From: Prosopocoilus inquinatus
Lineage: Eukaryota; Arthropoda; Insecta; Coleoptera; Lucanidae
Direction of reading: 5' to 3'
Assembly (NCBI GenBank): GCA_036172665.1
Contig: CM069872.1
Span: forward strand, 41,464,101-41,528,100
DNA: 64,000 nucleotides
Positions within the stretch are counted from its first letter, which is position 1. The number at the start of each line of letters is the position of its first letter. Positions 36,901-43,334 of the stretch are shown in pieces. Made by a program: the position numbers and the translations under genes. The notes beneath the pieces were generated by a model. That model did not search any database. It saw only the letters and a program-made list of their open reading frames with translations, and had not been told where the DNA came from.

Positions 36901-36976
36901 GACTTACAGCCGGATTGACACGTTAAGGTCCCACATGCGTACCAAACACAGCGACTTTATGAAACGTAATAGTTAA
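12458..36976 (+). CDS. fru: fruitless: BTB/zinc-finger transcription factor, multi-isoform locus
   Basis: Whole coding span from the BTB start codon to the last alternative stop. Common exons: 12458-12961, 13039-13215 and, for the C2H2 isoforms, 20817-20937. Terminal exons: 19220-20002 (TTF type), 21721-23117, 23551-23870, 27923-28191, 34992-35209 (or from 34872) and 36735-36976. Predicted proteins are about 487, 732, 373, 356, 339 and 347 aa. The N-terminal [16 protein letters not shown], the connector, and the common exon ending ...DTIDG with phase-1 splicing to alternative zinc-finger exons are the organisation known for insect fruitless, the nuclear regulator of male courtship circuitry and other development. 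Only exons within the window are covered; upstream promoters and sex-specific 5' exons are not visible. The identification is strong; isoform usage is inference. Confidence 0.93.
13039..13215 (+). CDS. fru: fru connector exon
   Basis: 59 aa, both ends in phase 0. Acceptor TTATGTTCAG at 13038, donor ACA|GTAAGT at 13216. It encodes [12 protein letters not shown]... and [10 protein letters not shown]..., which resemble the ANFKSSPVPK and IKQEL segments of fly Fru; VKQE also fits a sumoylation consensus (hydrophobic-K-x-E). It ends EALQT. It can join in phase 0 to either 19220 (TTF terminal exon) or 20817 (common exon), so the splice choice between the two isoform classes is made from this donor. 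Confidence 0.9.
13886..14100. mobile_element. Palindromic element in fru intron
   Basis: TTTTGCCACAAGTGTCACCT..CTCAGAT, then CATTTCCGTTCGAACGAAC, pair with GTTCGCGCCAACGGAAATG and ATCTGAGGTAAG..GGCAAAA. About 215 bp. Confidence 0.6.
14425..14573. mobile_element. Hairpin element with CCGGTTTC arms
   Basis: ACCCGGTTTCCTAATCGAAC and GTTCGATTATGAAACCGGGC are inverted, with TAAACGAGAC pairing with GTCTCGTTTA. It is related to 17626-17833, whose ends are TGCCCGGTTTCTGAAACGAT and ATCGTTTCGGAAACCGGGCA. Confidence 0.6.
14992..15106. mobile_element. Hairpin element with GCGCGTT...AACGCGC ends
   Basis: GTGCGCGTTGCTTACTCAGC pairs with GCAACTCAGCCGCTGAACGC, and CGTTTGTGATTGGCT pairs with AGCCAATCACAATCG. 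A relative is interrupted by a nested insertion at 28850-29415. Confidence 0.6.
15307..15678. mobile_element. Element with GACATTGGACGCGTTCA termini
   Basis: TTGACATTGGACGCGTTCAG at 15307 and TGAACGCGTCCAATGTCAA ending at about 15680 are inverted, with CAACTGTTG near both ends. About 370 bp without coding capacity. Confidence 0.6.
16736..16963. mobile_element. MITE-like element, GTACAGT-GCGA family, copy 2
   Basis: GTACAGTTGCGAGCAATTTT and ATTTATTGCACGCGACTGTAC are inverted; TTTGGTCGTCACTGTCAA pairs with TTGACAATTATTGACGACCA. Relative of 249-497. Confidence 0.65.
17160..17287. mobile_element. Palindromic element, TAGCGTTTTC family, copy 1
   Basis: Core arms GAGTGTATTTCCATCTCG and CGAGATGGAGATACACTC flank CTTCAGCTTTATGTAATAAAA. 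Outer TAGTGTTTTC pairs with AAAACGCTA. The copy at 28585-28709 is almost identical in the core; a degraded one is at about 16493-16605. Confidence 0.65.
17435..17471. repeat. Perfect 16-bp hairpin
   Basis: TTGGAAAACGAATACT, loop CTAGA, then the exact inverse. No mismatch in either arm and a 5-nt loop. Confidence 0.75.
17857..17996. mobile_element. Palindromic element, CTATTCTGTA...TACAGAATAG family
   Basis: GGGGCGTATTCTGTAAC and ATACAGAATAGGCCCC are inverted, and TTTAACGGGCTGTTAAA pairs with the AACAGCCCTTTAAA region. The centre holds GATTGGTTGTTACCGCAGCA. Relatives are at 25500-25613 and 25618-25708. Confidence 0.6.
19220..20002 (+). CDS. fru: fru alternative terminal exon with TTF/BED-like zinc finger
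   Basis: 260 aa after acceptor TGTTAACAG (19219), phase 0, directly compatible with the donor at 13216. The reading frame opens [18 protein letters not shown] and is open to TAA at 20000-20002. The last third contains [19 protein letters not shown], then [26 protein letters not shown]. This is the pattern of TTF-type (BED-like) zinc fingers, as in ZNF862-like and hAT-related proteins: C-x2-C followed by F..G..NFR and H-x5-H. So this isoform would join BTB to a different class of zinc finger and have no C2H2 fingers. Possible polyadenylation signals AATAAA lie at about 20031 and 20456. Exon status rests on the phase match, splice site, long open frame and domain; it may alternatively be spliced further. 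Confidence 0.8.
   Translation, partial: NYDWGRDVDREPINLRKSHDTAQIDVEYGERSVTEKPLNVFGEVNMFPAVEKHLSLGFLLQQQDKDKPSWEISQLHESRFSAEKTTWNSEMAQDVDSPWGQSQKSAQSSYDASMAQRSNLSTIPTIFSRAPLPIPPELVKATGSHSQECSVIQNPQNTILQTVQKGAGRKGSRFRPNWLEAYVWLQYEEQENRMYCKYCRKWSSNMPDIRTSFAEGSSNFRLEIVNHHDKCKAHRLCVAKELEAETRSRGGMTRNEENQL
20003..20816 (+). other. 3' UTR of the TTF exon and intron before the last common fru exon
   Basis: AT-rich. AATAAA-type signals are at about 20031 and 20456. TCGACAATCAACA at 20515-20527 matches 12 of 13 positions of the doublesex/fruitless repeat consensus TCWWCRATCAACA bound by Tra/Tra2. No other feature. Confidence 0.4.
20817..20937 (+). CDS. fru: fru last common exon before the C2H2 exons
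   Basis: 121 bp, acceptor TTTTTTTCCTCTTAG, phase 0 in, phase 1 out at GATG|GTAAGT. Encodes [15 protein letters not shown]..., a proline/glutamate-rich stretch and ends [11 protein letters not shown]. In fly Fru the common region ends DNIDG at the same splice position, where all alternative zinc-finger exons join. All five downstream exons start with two bases that complete the G-- codon, consistent with this donor. Confidence 0.9.
20938..21720 (+). other. fru intron
   Basis: 783 bp AT-rich intron with no repeat element or exon that I can recognise. Confidence 0.6.
21721..23117 (+). CDS. fru: fru alternative terminal exon: long acidic region plus two zinc fingers
   Basis: 465 aa after acceptor AATATTTTTAG, phase 1. 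Unlike the other terminal exons it is long and mostly acidic and Ser/Asn-rich, with two zinc fingers only at the end: [19 protein letters not shown] and [22 protein letters not shown]. Seven short hydrophobic cores next to acidic/Ser residues look like SUMO-interaction motifs: VLIV, VINI, IEIV, IIEI, VIVI, EIVV and TIIL. A 36-nt unit is repeated twice at about 22136-22205 ([16 protein letters not shown]). Basic patches KRKAVDE and KKSKKTKS could be nuclear localisation signals. An AATAAA lies at about 23359. Function of this end is inferred as DNA binding from the fingers. Confidence 0.88.
23118..23550 (+). other. 3' UTR of the 21721 exon and short intron
   Basis: AT-rich. A polyadenylation-type signal CCAATAAAATTG at about 23357 is followed by T/G-rich sequence. 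The next exon's acceptor TGTCTGTTCCAG ends at 23550. Confidence 0.5.
23551..23870 (+). CDS. fru: fru alternative terminal exon, RWHH-type C2H2 pair (first)
   Basis: 106 aa, phase 1 acceptor TGTTCCAG. Starts [19 protein letters not shown], then two fingers: [18 protein letters not shown] and [22 protein letters not shown], ending GIFE stop. The finger pair is the compact type found at the C terminus of Fru and Lola isoforms and gives sequence-specific DNA binding. It is closest within this locus to the 36735 exon (shared C..C.K.V.NRWHH and H.PQ). AATAAA at about 24108 is a plausible poly(A) signal. I do not assign a fly isoform letter. Confidence 0.9.
25253..25325 (-). repeat. Decayed hammerhead-like repeat module
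   Basis: Minus strand reads ...AGCAGAAGAAGCCCC, AAGCA, GGACT GAAAC AGCTGTAC.... It is homologous to the intact core at 40001-40065, but CTGAAGA has become CAGAAGA and stem II has a mismatch, so catalysis is unlikely. It is flanked by inverted words AAAATTTTGTGCAAATCGTT and AACGATTTGAACAAAATTTT. Confidence 0.5.
25360..25490. repeat. Dispersed repeat module with GCAAGCATGGCCGCCTTGCA
   Basis: The same segment, from CTTTGACAGCAAGCATGG to GTCGCTATTTTAT, occurs at about 40090-40220 and, more diverged, at 46338-46453. Its last ~40 bp also occur alone at 26480-26521 and 50942-50980. In two cases it lies in the centre of a foldback element. Confidence 0.6.
26664..26816. mobile_element. CRE-bearing palindromic element copy
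   Basis: GGGCTCTAGTCTCAAGTTAC pairs with AGTGACTTGAGAATAGGGTC, and CGTATGCGAAACTGACGTCA pairs with GACGTCATTTTCACATACG. Contains TGACGTCA at about 26711. Same family as 40921-41092 and the 33470-34370 array. Confidence 0.6.
27018..27166. mobile_element. Palindromic element with CCAGTTGCAC ends
   Basis: GGCCAGTTGCACCGAACACTTAA-type left end and TTAAATGTTTTGTGCAACTGGTC right end are inverted, with CTTAACTTTAAG and its inverse inside. About 148 bp. Confidence 0.6.
27923..28191 (+). CDS. fru: fru alternative terminal exon, HVHFPG-type C2H2 pair (conserved)
   Basis: 89 aa, phase 1 acceptor TTTTGGTTTGCAG. Encodes [19 protein letters not shown], then fingers [18 protein letters not shown] and [19 protein letters not shown] preceded by CPL, ending NPDTRKFDQ... 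stop. This sequence is the most strongly conserved Fru finger type that I recognise; the [11 protein letters not shown] lead and [19 protein letters not shown] finger are nearly identical in fly Fru. I believe it is the B type, but the letter is from memory. The exon is GC-richer than its surroundings, consistent with strong coding constraint. Confidence 0.93.
28338..29520. mobile_element. Split TTCCTGTAA-family MITE containing nested elements
   Basis: Left half TATAGTCGAAAGCAAAAAAC ... ACAGTTTCCTGTAA (28338-28487) and right half TTACAGGAAACTGTAA ... TTTTTGCTTTCGACCGTG (about 29450-29520) are the two ends of one element that is about 250 bp when uninterrupted (compare 38096-38352). Between them are a TAGCGTTTTC palindrome (28585-28709) and a second host element (28850-29415), itself split by a third. 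Confidence 0.6.
28905..29320. mobile_element. Innermost nested element with GTCGCCG ends
   Basis: CTGTCGCCGCAAAAAAAATT and GACGGCGACAG are the ends; inside them GGACACTT...TTAACGTAAATTTAA pairs with TTAAATTTACGTTAAGAAGTGTCC. A 22-bp T run (about 29285-29306) adjoins the right end. It sits within the GCTGAGTTGTTTACTCAGCA element. Confidence 0.6.
33341..33895. repeat. 417-bp direct tandem duplication
   Basis: The segment TTGTACACTAAAGTATTTTT...CTCACTTC, followed by a CGTATTCTCGAATCGAA palindrome, begins at 33341 and again at 33758, with about 135 bp of clearly alignable sequence each time (for example CAGTT.CTTCAAATCAGCGAG). The duplicated unit therefore includes unique sequence plus palindromic elements. 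Confidence 0.65.
33470..34370. repeat. Array of CRE-bearing palindromic elements
   Basis: Five to six copies of a palindrome with ends GTATTCTCGAATCGA.GGAAC and GTT(C)CCTCGATTCGAGAATA and inner ACGTCAAAATGACGT/ACGTCATTTTGACGTCA. Approximate units: 33472-33560 (short), 33564-33722, 33726-33757 (truncated), 33887-34042, 34047-34205, 34207-34368. Exact TGACGTCA octamers occur at about 33513, 33671, 34155, 34263 and 34316. Related single copies: 26664 and 40921. Confidence 0.7.
34992..35209 (+). CDS. fru: fru alternative terminal exon, YVHFPG-type C2H2 pair (second)
   Basis: 72 aa from acceptor CGTCTTTGTTTCAG, phase 1: [17 protein letters not shown], then [18 protein letters not shown] and [22 protein letters not shown], ending PTVA stop. 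An in-frame alternative acceptor AAATAAACCACAG at 34871 would start the exon at 34872 and add 40 residues ([11 protein letters not shown]...). I prefer 34992 for its pyrimidine tract. It resembles the 27923 exon (C.LCGKIV...RNHY.VHFPG), which suggests that the two arose by duplication. Confidence 0.85.
35210..36734 (+). other. 3' UTR and intron before the last fru exon
   Basis: AT-rich with several AATAAA-type words (from 35253). No repeat family or additional exon is recognised. Confidence 0.5.
36735..36976 (+). CDS. fru: fru alternative terminal exon, RWHH-type C2H2 pair (last)
   Basis: 80 aa (or 79): the acceptor is the tandem TAGCAG, so exon start can be 36735 or 36738, both in phase 1. 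Encodes (A)[18 protein letters not shown], then [18 protein letters not shown] and [22 protein letters not shown], ending DFMKRNS stop. It is most similar to the 23551 exon within the locus (NRWHH, H.PQ, CP.C). It appears to be the last exon of fru; AATAAA words follow from about 36979 and at 37508. Confidence 0.88.
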
Positions 36977-38095
36977 TTAAATAAATTACTATGTGCTCTT
37001 ATGATTGATTATACTACAAATTTCAGGCCTACAGTAACTTACATATTCAATGTCGGAAATATACCTTCATAAGATAAATTGTCTGTCACAATTTCGTAAA
37101 TAAATGCACTGAATACTAGATTTAATTAATGAATTGAATAGAATTAAGTAAGGACTGTGATATGGGTTATCTGTAATACTTAAATCGATGTGTTATGAAA
37201 ATGTAATTAATTGTATGTGCAAAAATTCTAAATGTGACGTTATGAACGTAATGTTAGCAGTTAATCTAATCTACGTACATGTGCATTATCTCAATGCGAT
37301 AGAAATATTTTTCCTTTTGGAATTTGGTCGACAAGGTTTATCTCAAAGCAACAAAACTGTAAGCCCAATTCCGTATCTCTGAGATGTAAAGAATGCGCGT
37401 GACTGATGGTGATGAAAGAAGCAAGATCCATACAATTACTATACGTAAAATACAAACACAAACGAAGTGTAAAGTGTTTGTCAGAAATATGTTATATGTA
37501 TTTTTATAAATAAATTTCTTTTAAATGAATTCACAATTTTGATTTAATCGAACCTTCCAACAGTCCTTCGAAACATGTACATAATTTTTTAAATATTGTT
37601 TTTGCCAAATAGAGAACCGTGAGATACTGCGAAATAGACAGAGAAATTAACTTCGAAAAGCGAAAACAAAATTTGTTGCGTTTCCCGCTTGCAAATTGAA
37701 ATTACCTTTCATATTAAAAAAAAATCATACTAATAAAAATCTTGACTTTTTACCATTTAATTTTGCAAAAATTTTATCGGTTTTTATAGGTTTCAAAAAT
37801 AAGAAATATAGCAATAAAATTTACAAAAAAGGTTTTCCATTTATTGGCTGATGAGGGCGCTGTACATTACCCACTTTCTAGGTTCGCAAATTGACCACTA
37901 GGAGACTTTAAATGTTTTAAATCGCCAACAGGGTAAGGGCATAGATTACAGATTAAAAAATAATCAAAGATAAGATACTAAATCGTCAGACTTCATGTTC
38001 AGGTAGCGACATTAGTGATTCTTTTTCACAATAAGCTCATCTAGAGCACAGCCTCCTATACATATTAATAAAGCACAGAAATTGTTGAGAGCATT

Positions 38096-38352
38096 ACAGC
38101 TGAAAGCAAAACATGGTAGACAATTACAGTTTCCTGTAATTTCTCTTTCTCAAAAATGGCACAGCTGAAATATGACTTCACAAATTTTACAAAAGTTTTG
38201 AGCTTCTTAAATCTGAAAGCTTTCGAAATTTTTAAGTGTCACCGGTAATGACGTATGTAAACAGTACCATCTAATCTATGAGTACCATTTTAGAGAAAGA
38301 AAAATTACAGGAAACTGTAATTGTCTACTATTTTTTTTGCTTTCGACTGTAT
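38096..38352. mobile_element. MITE-like element, TTCCTGTAA family, intact copy
   Basis: Ends GCTGAAAGCAAAACATGGTA..ACAGTTTCCTGTAA and TTACAGGAAACTGTAA..TTTTTTGCTTTCGACTGTA are inverted, about 255 bp. This is the best reference copy for the family. Confidence 0.65.
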
Positions 38353-39309
38353 ATTCCAAATCGCCGAAGTGTAAATTTAGAAAACGGTTCAGAAACAAGG
38401 AACAAAAGTACAACACCGGCCAAAATTTTGAAACCGTGGAGTCGATACAAAGAAAAAATATACAGTACGATCAATAGTGTCTATTCATACGCTACTTTAC
38501 TTTACAGATATTAAATGAGTTGGCTGTGAGAAAAATCATGTGTGTCGTAGTTATATTGGAACTTCGAATTTTAAACCTTTTCATTTGAACTCTCTTTTAA
38601 TGACATTTACGTCATAAACTTATTCGCCGTCTATTAGACGATCATAATTTTCATGTAATTCACGTCAAACTTTTGACAAACCGTACATTGTAACAAGTTT
38701 TGCGATCAAAAAGAACTTCCGTAAGTTTTCATACGTAAGATTTGAAATTTCTATTTCGTCGCCGTACATGTTTAAATTTACGTTTTCTCAAAAATTTGAC
38801 ATAAATTACATGAAATTTATGTCTATTTGTCGGCATTAGACAAATTTCAACCAGGTATCTTTTTGACGTTCATTAAACAAAAAAGTCAATATTTACTCAT
38901 ATACGCAAAAGTAAAGAACCATAATGACAGTCACTGACACTGACAGTTGTTTTACAACCGCTGTCAGCCCAACCATCTAAAATTAATGTCAGACATGACT
39001 GCTATATGTATATCTCTCGTCCATAGCCAATTCTAAAAAAAATCCTGTAGTTCACACATTACTTCGAGTGTCATTTTCTTTTGTTTTTTGTTCAATTTAA
39101 ATTGTTTCTTTTTGTTTTTTTCTTTTTTGTTTCAAGAAATTGATGTTTTGCATTTTATTCACGGTTCGTTTCTTTCCGTATTTTACTGACTCCTTTTTAC
39201 AGTTCTTTTTCATATCTTACAAGTGTATTTTTATTTGCAAAAACTTTCGTCGATTTTCATTTTTCTTGTCCATCTTAGTAGCGTGGAACTTCTCTTTTAA
39301 AATCGTTTT

Positions 39310-39640
39310 ATGGTTGAATTCCTGGCTTCCGGTTGGAACCGCGTCTCTCCTCGGATTTTTTTTTACTGCCGACGTTTCGTTCTCCATTGCAGAAGAACTT
39401 CCTCAGGGCTGCTGTTGCTGCTGCTTCTGGTAAGTCGTTGAGATTTAGACCAGTCTGAACGACTTACGAGAAGCAGCAGCAAGACCACCAGCAGCAGCAC
39501 CACCAACAGCAGCAGCACCAGCACCAACAACAACAGCAGCCCTGAGGAAGTTCTTCTGCAATGGAGAACGAAACGTGGGCAGTAGAAGAAATCCGAGGAG
39601 AGACGCGGTTCCAATCGGAAGCCAGGAATTCAACGATGGA
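39310..39640. mobile_element. Palindromic element with CAG-rich arms and two opposed hammerhead-like cores
   Basis: GGTTGAATTCCTGGCTTCCG at 39313 pairs with GGAAGCCAGGAATTCAAC ending at about 39636; arms include GCGTCTCTCCTCGGATTT and the segment around AGAAGAACTTCCTCAGGGCT. The right arm has an expanded CAG/CAA/CAC run (about 39470-39535). Minus-strand 39371-39406 and plus-strand 39542-39577 both read CTGAGGA, A, a 7-bp stem II (GTTCTTC/GGAGAAC), GAAACGT. Long open frames through the CAG run are repeat artefacts. Confidence 0.6.
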
Positions 39641-40000
39641 CGACGGCCGCGGAAGCCTTCAAGTTAAACAAATCGTTTTATGCTTTCGCAATTCTTTTTT
39701 GTTTATATTTTATCAAATACATTTTTACTCGACTTTTACAAGTCGTCTTTTAATTTCTACTAGTTTTTTTTTTTTTTAATTTTTCGTCGGGAGACTCGCT
39801 TGTTATTTGTTTATTTTAATCGTTCTTCTGTTGTTTTTTTTTTTCTGTTTATGTTTTTGTACTGTGTATTCTCTTTTGTTTCTCTAATCTAATTGTTTTA
39901 CGCACTGTATTTCAACGTTCATTTCTTTATTTTTTTTCTTTTAGTATCTATTATTTATAAAAATTTTGTGTAAATCGTTTTTGATTGCAGTGAGAACCTC

Positions 40001-40068
40001 GAGCAGCCTCTGGACAGCTGTTTCAGCCCTGCTTGGGGCTTCTTCAGCAGAAACGTAGCTGCTGAAAA
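40001..40068 (-). ncRNA. Type I hammerhead ribozyme candidate
   Basis: Read on the minus strand: core CTGAAGA (40048-40042); stem II AGCCC/GGGCT (40041-40037 with 40030-40026) closing loop CAAGCA; GAAA (40025-40022); then C AGCT G T, so that A15.1-C15.2 pair with G16.2-U16.1; and C17 at 40014, giving the canonical GUC cleavage triplet. Stem I has CAGAG (40013-40009) pairing with TTCTG (40053-40049, one G-T pair), an internal loop, then GCTGCT pairing with AGCAGC. Self-complementary ACAGCTGT makes a tiny stem III, as in Penelope-like retroelement and retrozyme hammerheads, which may work as dimers. Predicted cleavage is between 40014 and 40013. Activity and expression are untested. Confidence 0.7.
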
Positions 40069-40220
40069 ATTTTTCTAAAATCTTTCATTATGCTTTGACA
40101 GCAAGCATGGCCGCCTTGCATGGGGGACTCATTAGGAGCAAATCCCGCTTCAATTTGTCTATCCTACTGCAATGTTAGGTCAAAAAGCGATAGTAAGATG
40201 TCGCTATTTTATATGTTCAT
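40069..40220. repeat. Dispersed repeat module next to the hammerhead
   Basis: Contains CTTTGACAGCAAGCATGG, CCGCCTTGCATGGGGGACTC and a tail AAAAGCGATAGTAAGATG plus TCGCTATTTTAT. Collinear with 25360-25490 and 46338-46453. With the hammerhead segment (from about 39958) it forms one repeat of about 260 bp. Confidence 0.6.
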
Positions 40221-40231
40221 CTATTATTTAT

Positions 40232-40462
40232 AGTTGAAAGCAAAGAAAAGTAGACAACCTACAGTCTCCTGTAATTATTCTTTCTCATAATGCCATAGAT
40301 TAAAGACGGATTCGCAGATTTTACCAAAGTTTTAAACTTGTTAATTTTGAAAGCTTTTAATTTTTTTAAATGTTATTTGTAAAATCGTCTTTAATCATTA
40401 TCATTTTCAGAAAGAATGATTACAGGAAACTAGTTTGTCTATTTTTTTTTGCTTCTGACTGT
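40232..40462. mobile_element. MITE-like element, TTCCTGTAA family, degraded copy
   Basis: GTTGAAAGCAAAGAAAAGTA..ACAGTCTCCTGTAA and TTACAGGAAACTAG..TTTTTTGCTTCTGACTGTA are inverted ends, about 230 bp, more diverged than 38096-38352. Confidence 0.6.
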
Positions 40463-40920
40463 ATTTTTTGACTTTACAGTTTAGAAAATGGAAATTTTCT
40501 ACGAATTTCTTGATTCGTACAAAAAATTGTTGTTTTCGTTCAGCTTAATGTTGGCAATTTTCTTTTGTTTACTTCACGTGTATTTTGTTGCTGTTTCTTT
40601 CGCTACTCTTTTATTTTCGATATTTTTGCAAGTTTTATTTGTTTTCTTTTATTTGTTGTGATTGTTGATATCCGAAATCGGCTTTTTTTAAATTTATTTT
40701 TGTGTCTTATTCTTCGTATAACTCTTTTCTTCGTTTGAAATTTCTCTTGTTCCTTTCTGCTACATTTTTAATTAAAAAATACGACGTTTTTAATGTAAAG
40801 CAATTTTTGAAAGAGAATTTTGACATTTTTAAGGCGATTTCGCTGGGATCTCTCTAGTTACTCTATTTCCCTCACTCTGACGTGTACCGAAACAGAGTTC
40901 TTCTCTCTCACATTTCTATT

Positions 40921-41092
40921 CTGGGGCTGTATTCTCGAATCGAGCGACAAGAATCGTATGCGAAAATGACGTCAAAATGACGCAATTCTCGAACAATCTG
41001 TGTGGTTTTGTGTAGGAGTCCATGTCATTTTGACGTCATTTTCGCACGCGACTCTTGCCGCCCGATTCGAGAATACGGCCCCTGGTTACATT
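40921..41092. mobile_element. CRE-bearing palindrome upstream of Trmt11
   Basis: GGGGCTGTATTCTCGAATCG and CGATTCGAGAATACGGCCCC are inverted, with GTATGCGAAAATGACGTCA and TGACGTCATTTTCGCACGC inside. Two exact TGACGTCA sites lie about 240-360 bp upstream of the Trmt11 start codon. Confidence 0.7.
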
Positions 41093-41329
41093 CTATCGAA
41101 TTTCGAAAGATTTTATGTGAAATTGCGAAAGCTTTCAGGTTTGACAAGCTCAAAACTTTTGTTGTAAAATCTGTGAAGTCCCATTAAAATAGTGCCATTT
41201 TGGAGAAAATAATTACAGAAAACTGTAATTTTGGCTACATTTGCTGCAAATAATTTGGCAACCGTGTTGGCGACATTTGTTTCCGTATATAGGTTATGTT
41301 TTGTTGCGGTTTTCATAAATTAATTAAGA

Positions 41330-43262
41330 ATGAATACTTCATGGAAAAAATATTTGCTGTGGTTCGCTCAAGAACACGTAAATTTTCGATTTCAAGTAAA
41401 TATCGTTAATATTAAGTACTCCTTTCTCGAAACATAATTTTTGAAAATTTCAGGAAATCGAATCCCTCTTATCAATGTTCAAAATCCCAATGAGATTCGT
41501 CGAAAAGCCCACTGCAAATGTAAGCAAAATTAATTTAAAGCATTATTACCTATTGCTGTTATTCCAATTCCTTTCTACAGCAACCTTATTGGTTAGTGGA
41601 GTTTCAATCAGAGAGAGACGTGAAATTAATTGCAAGCCGATCAGTCGCACTGCGATCATGCATTGAACTGTGGGCAGTGGCTGCAAGCATCGATTCATTA
41701 CATTTGAACCTCAGACAATATCCTCAAGAATTGATGGAGCCGTACCTTCAAGCTAATCAATCTTTTAAGATAGAAGTGGAAACATTTTGTAAGCATTTTA
41801 CCCAAAAAGAAAAGGTGGACAAACTAGAAGTATAACGGAAAAAATTTTAAGGATTTTAATGAGACATGCTTTATACTTGCAGAGTTTTGGATATTTGCCT
41901 TTTAAAGGTACGGTGAAATTAAAAGAGCCAGACATCAATTTTCAATACATCGAATATTACGGGGTCGACCCGAAGAACCCACCAGAACAACCGCATGCAG
42001 TGTTTTTTGGACGATGGGTAATATTTAAAAACTATTTATTAACAAAGTATTTGGAATAGTATTTGTTTCAAGTCAAATTAAATCAAAAAAATTAATTTGG
42101 TAACTTGGAGTACTTGATTTCAAAAATAAAATATTGGAAATACTTTACATGAAATAAACTATTTCCTAAATTTGCTATAGCCAAAGCAGAATTTTTTCAT
42201 TGTGTTTCAGATTACTAATGGGCTGAGGCAATTAATACGTCAACTTTCATTAAAAACTCGCAAATTCATAGGTAATACAAGCATGGACCCTCAGCTATCT
42301 TTACTGATGGCAAACCAAGCACAAATTCAACCAGGCGATGTAGTTTTAGATCCGTTTGTCGGATCGGGATCGCTACTGGTAGCGGCTGCTGAATTTGGTG
42401 GATACGTTTTGGGCACTGACATCGACTATTTAATGTTGCATGCACGAACAAGACCTTCAAGGATTACTCAACAGGTAACATGAAACTCCTTGGAAAGCAC
42501 TGTTCAATAACGCAAAATTTTCTAGAAGCGAGATCATGATGAAAGTGTCAAAGCAAACATGACTCAGTACAATAAAGAGCACAAATATATTGACGTATTG
42601 GTGAATGATTTCGCTACTCCTTTTTGGAGAAGCAATTTTCAATTCGATGCAATAATTACAGATCGTAAGTGAATTACATTTTTAAAACAGTAGAAAACAC
42701 GTTTAAAAAAAAATTTTAGCTCCTTATGGCATACGAGAGGCCACTGCAAAGATAGGTACTAATAAAAGTAACTACACAATAAGTGAAGAGCATCTACCAA
42801 CACACATTCCTGCTAAAATTGAGTATGATCTTTCATGTTTATATACAGACCTGTTGGAATTCTCTGCAAGGCATTTGAAAATGAAGGGTAAACTAGTTTG
42901 TTGGTTTCCTATTTTTAGGTAAGTCGCAAAAAATTTATGTAACTATAACATTACTGTCTAATTCTATGCACTGTAGGGATGATTATAATGAAGAAGGTCT
43001 ACCTCAACATAAATGTCTGCGATTGGCAGCAAATAGTGAACAAATTTTAAGCAAACACACATCACGGCGGCTACTAACATACGAAAAAATTACAGAACCT
43101 GAGAATGTGGATGATACAACGAGCAGAAATAAAATAATTGATTTTCGAAGCAAGTATTACAGCGCACGTGAAGAAACAAGACAAGAACGTCGAATGCGGG
43201 AAGCTTTTGTACGAGAACAAAACCGACTTGCAGCTTGTAGAGAAGTTAAAATAAAAAAGTAA
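41330..43262 (+). CDS. Trmt11: Trmt11: tRNA (guanine10-N2) methyltransferase catalytic subunit
   Basis: Eight exons: 41330-41395, 41454-41519, 41581-41829, 41883-42017, 42211-42474, 42526-42664, 42720-42918 and 42977-43262; all GT-AG, phases consistent, 467 aa (human protein about 463). The N-terminal THUMP-like part (YLLWFAQEHVNFRFQ..., SFGYLPFKG, VFFGRW) is followed by RKFIGNTSMDP, the SAM-binding motif DPFVGSGSLLVAA, GTDIDY and the catalytic motif DPPYGIRE, split by intron 6. C-terminal SKHTSRRLLTYEKI matches the family. The enzyme, with its small partner Trm112, methylates G10 in tRNAs. Exons are small and introns mostly 45-70 bp. It converges on ppan, 72 bp from its stop. No frame damage is seen. 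Confidence 0.95.
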
Positions 43263-43334
43263 TTTTTAAACTGTTTGGTTTTATTACTTTTCCTTGCAGG
43301 TTTTTATTAAATGAAGTGGATTGAAGCGTACAAC
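43263..43334. terminator. Shared 3' ends of Trmt11 and ppan
   Basis: Only 72 bp separate the two stop codons. Plus-strand ATTAAA at 43306-43311 could serve Trmt11; minus-strand AATAAA at 43308-43303 and 43285-43280 could serve ppan. Cleavage downstream of each would make the two mRNAs overlap in antisense at their tails. Confidence 0.5.

Larger units (their letters stand above)
36977..41329. other. Intergenic region between fru and Trmt11, repeat-rich
   Basis: Begins with fru 3' UTR. Contains MITE copies 38096-38352, 40232-40462 and half copy 41100-41247, the CAG/CTG palindrome 39310-39640, the hammerhead module 39958-40220, and a CRE palindrome 40921-41092. No further coding is supported. 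Confidence 0.55.

Noticed and set aside
39140..39633. Open frames through the CTG/CAG region (poly-Cys, poly-Ala/Val and Leu-rich proteins) on both strands
   Set aside because: All arise from trinucleotide repeats in the arms of a palindromic element; the frames have no domain and are inverse images of each other.
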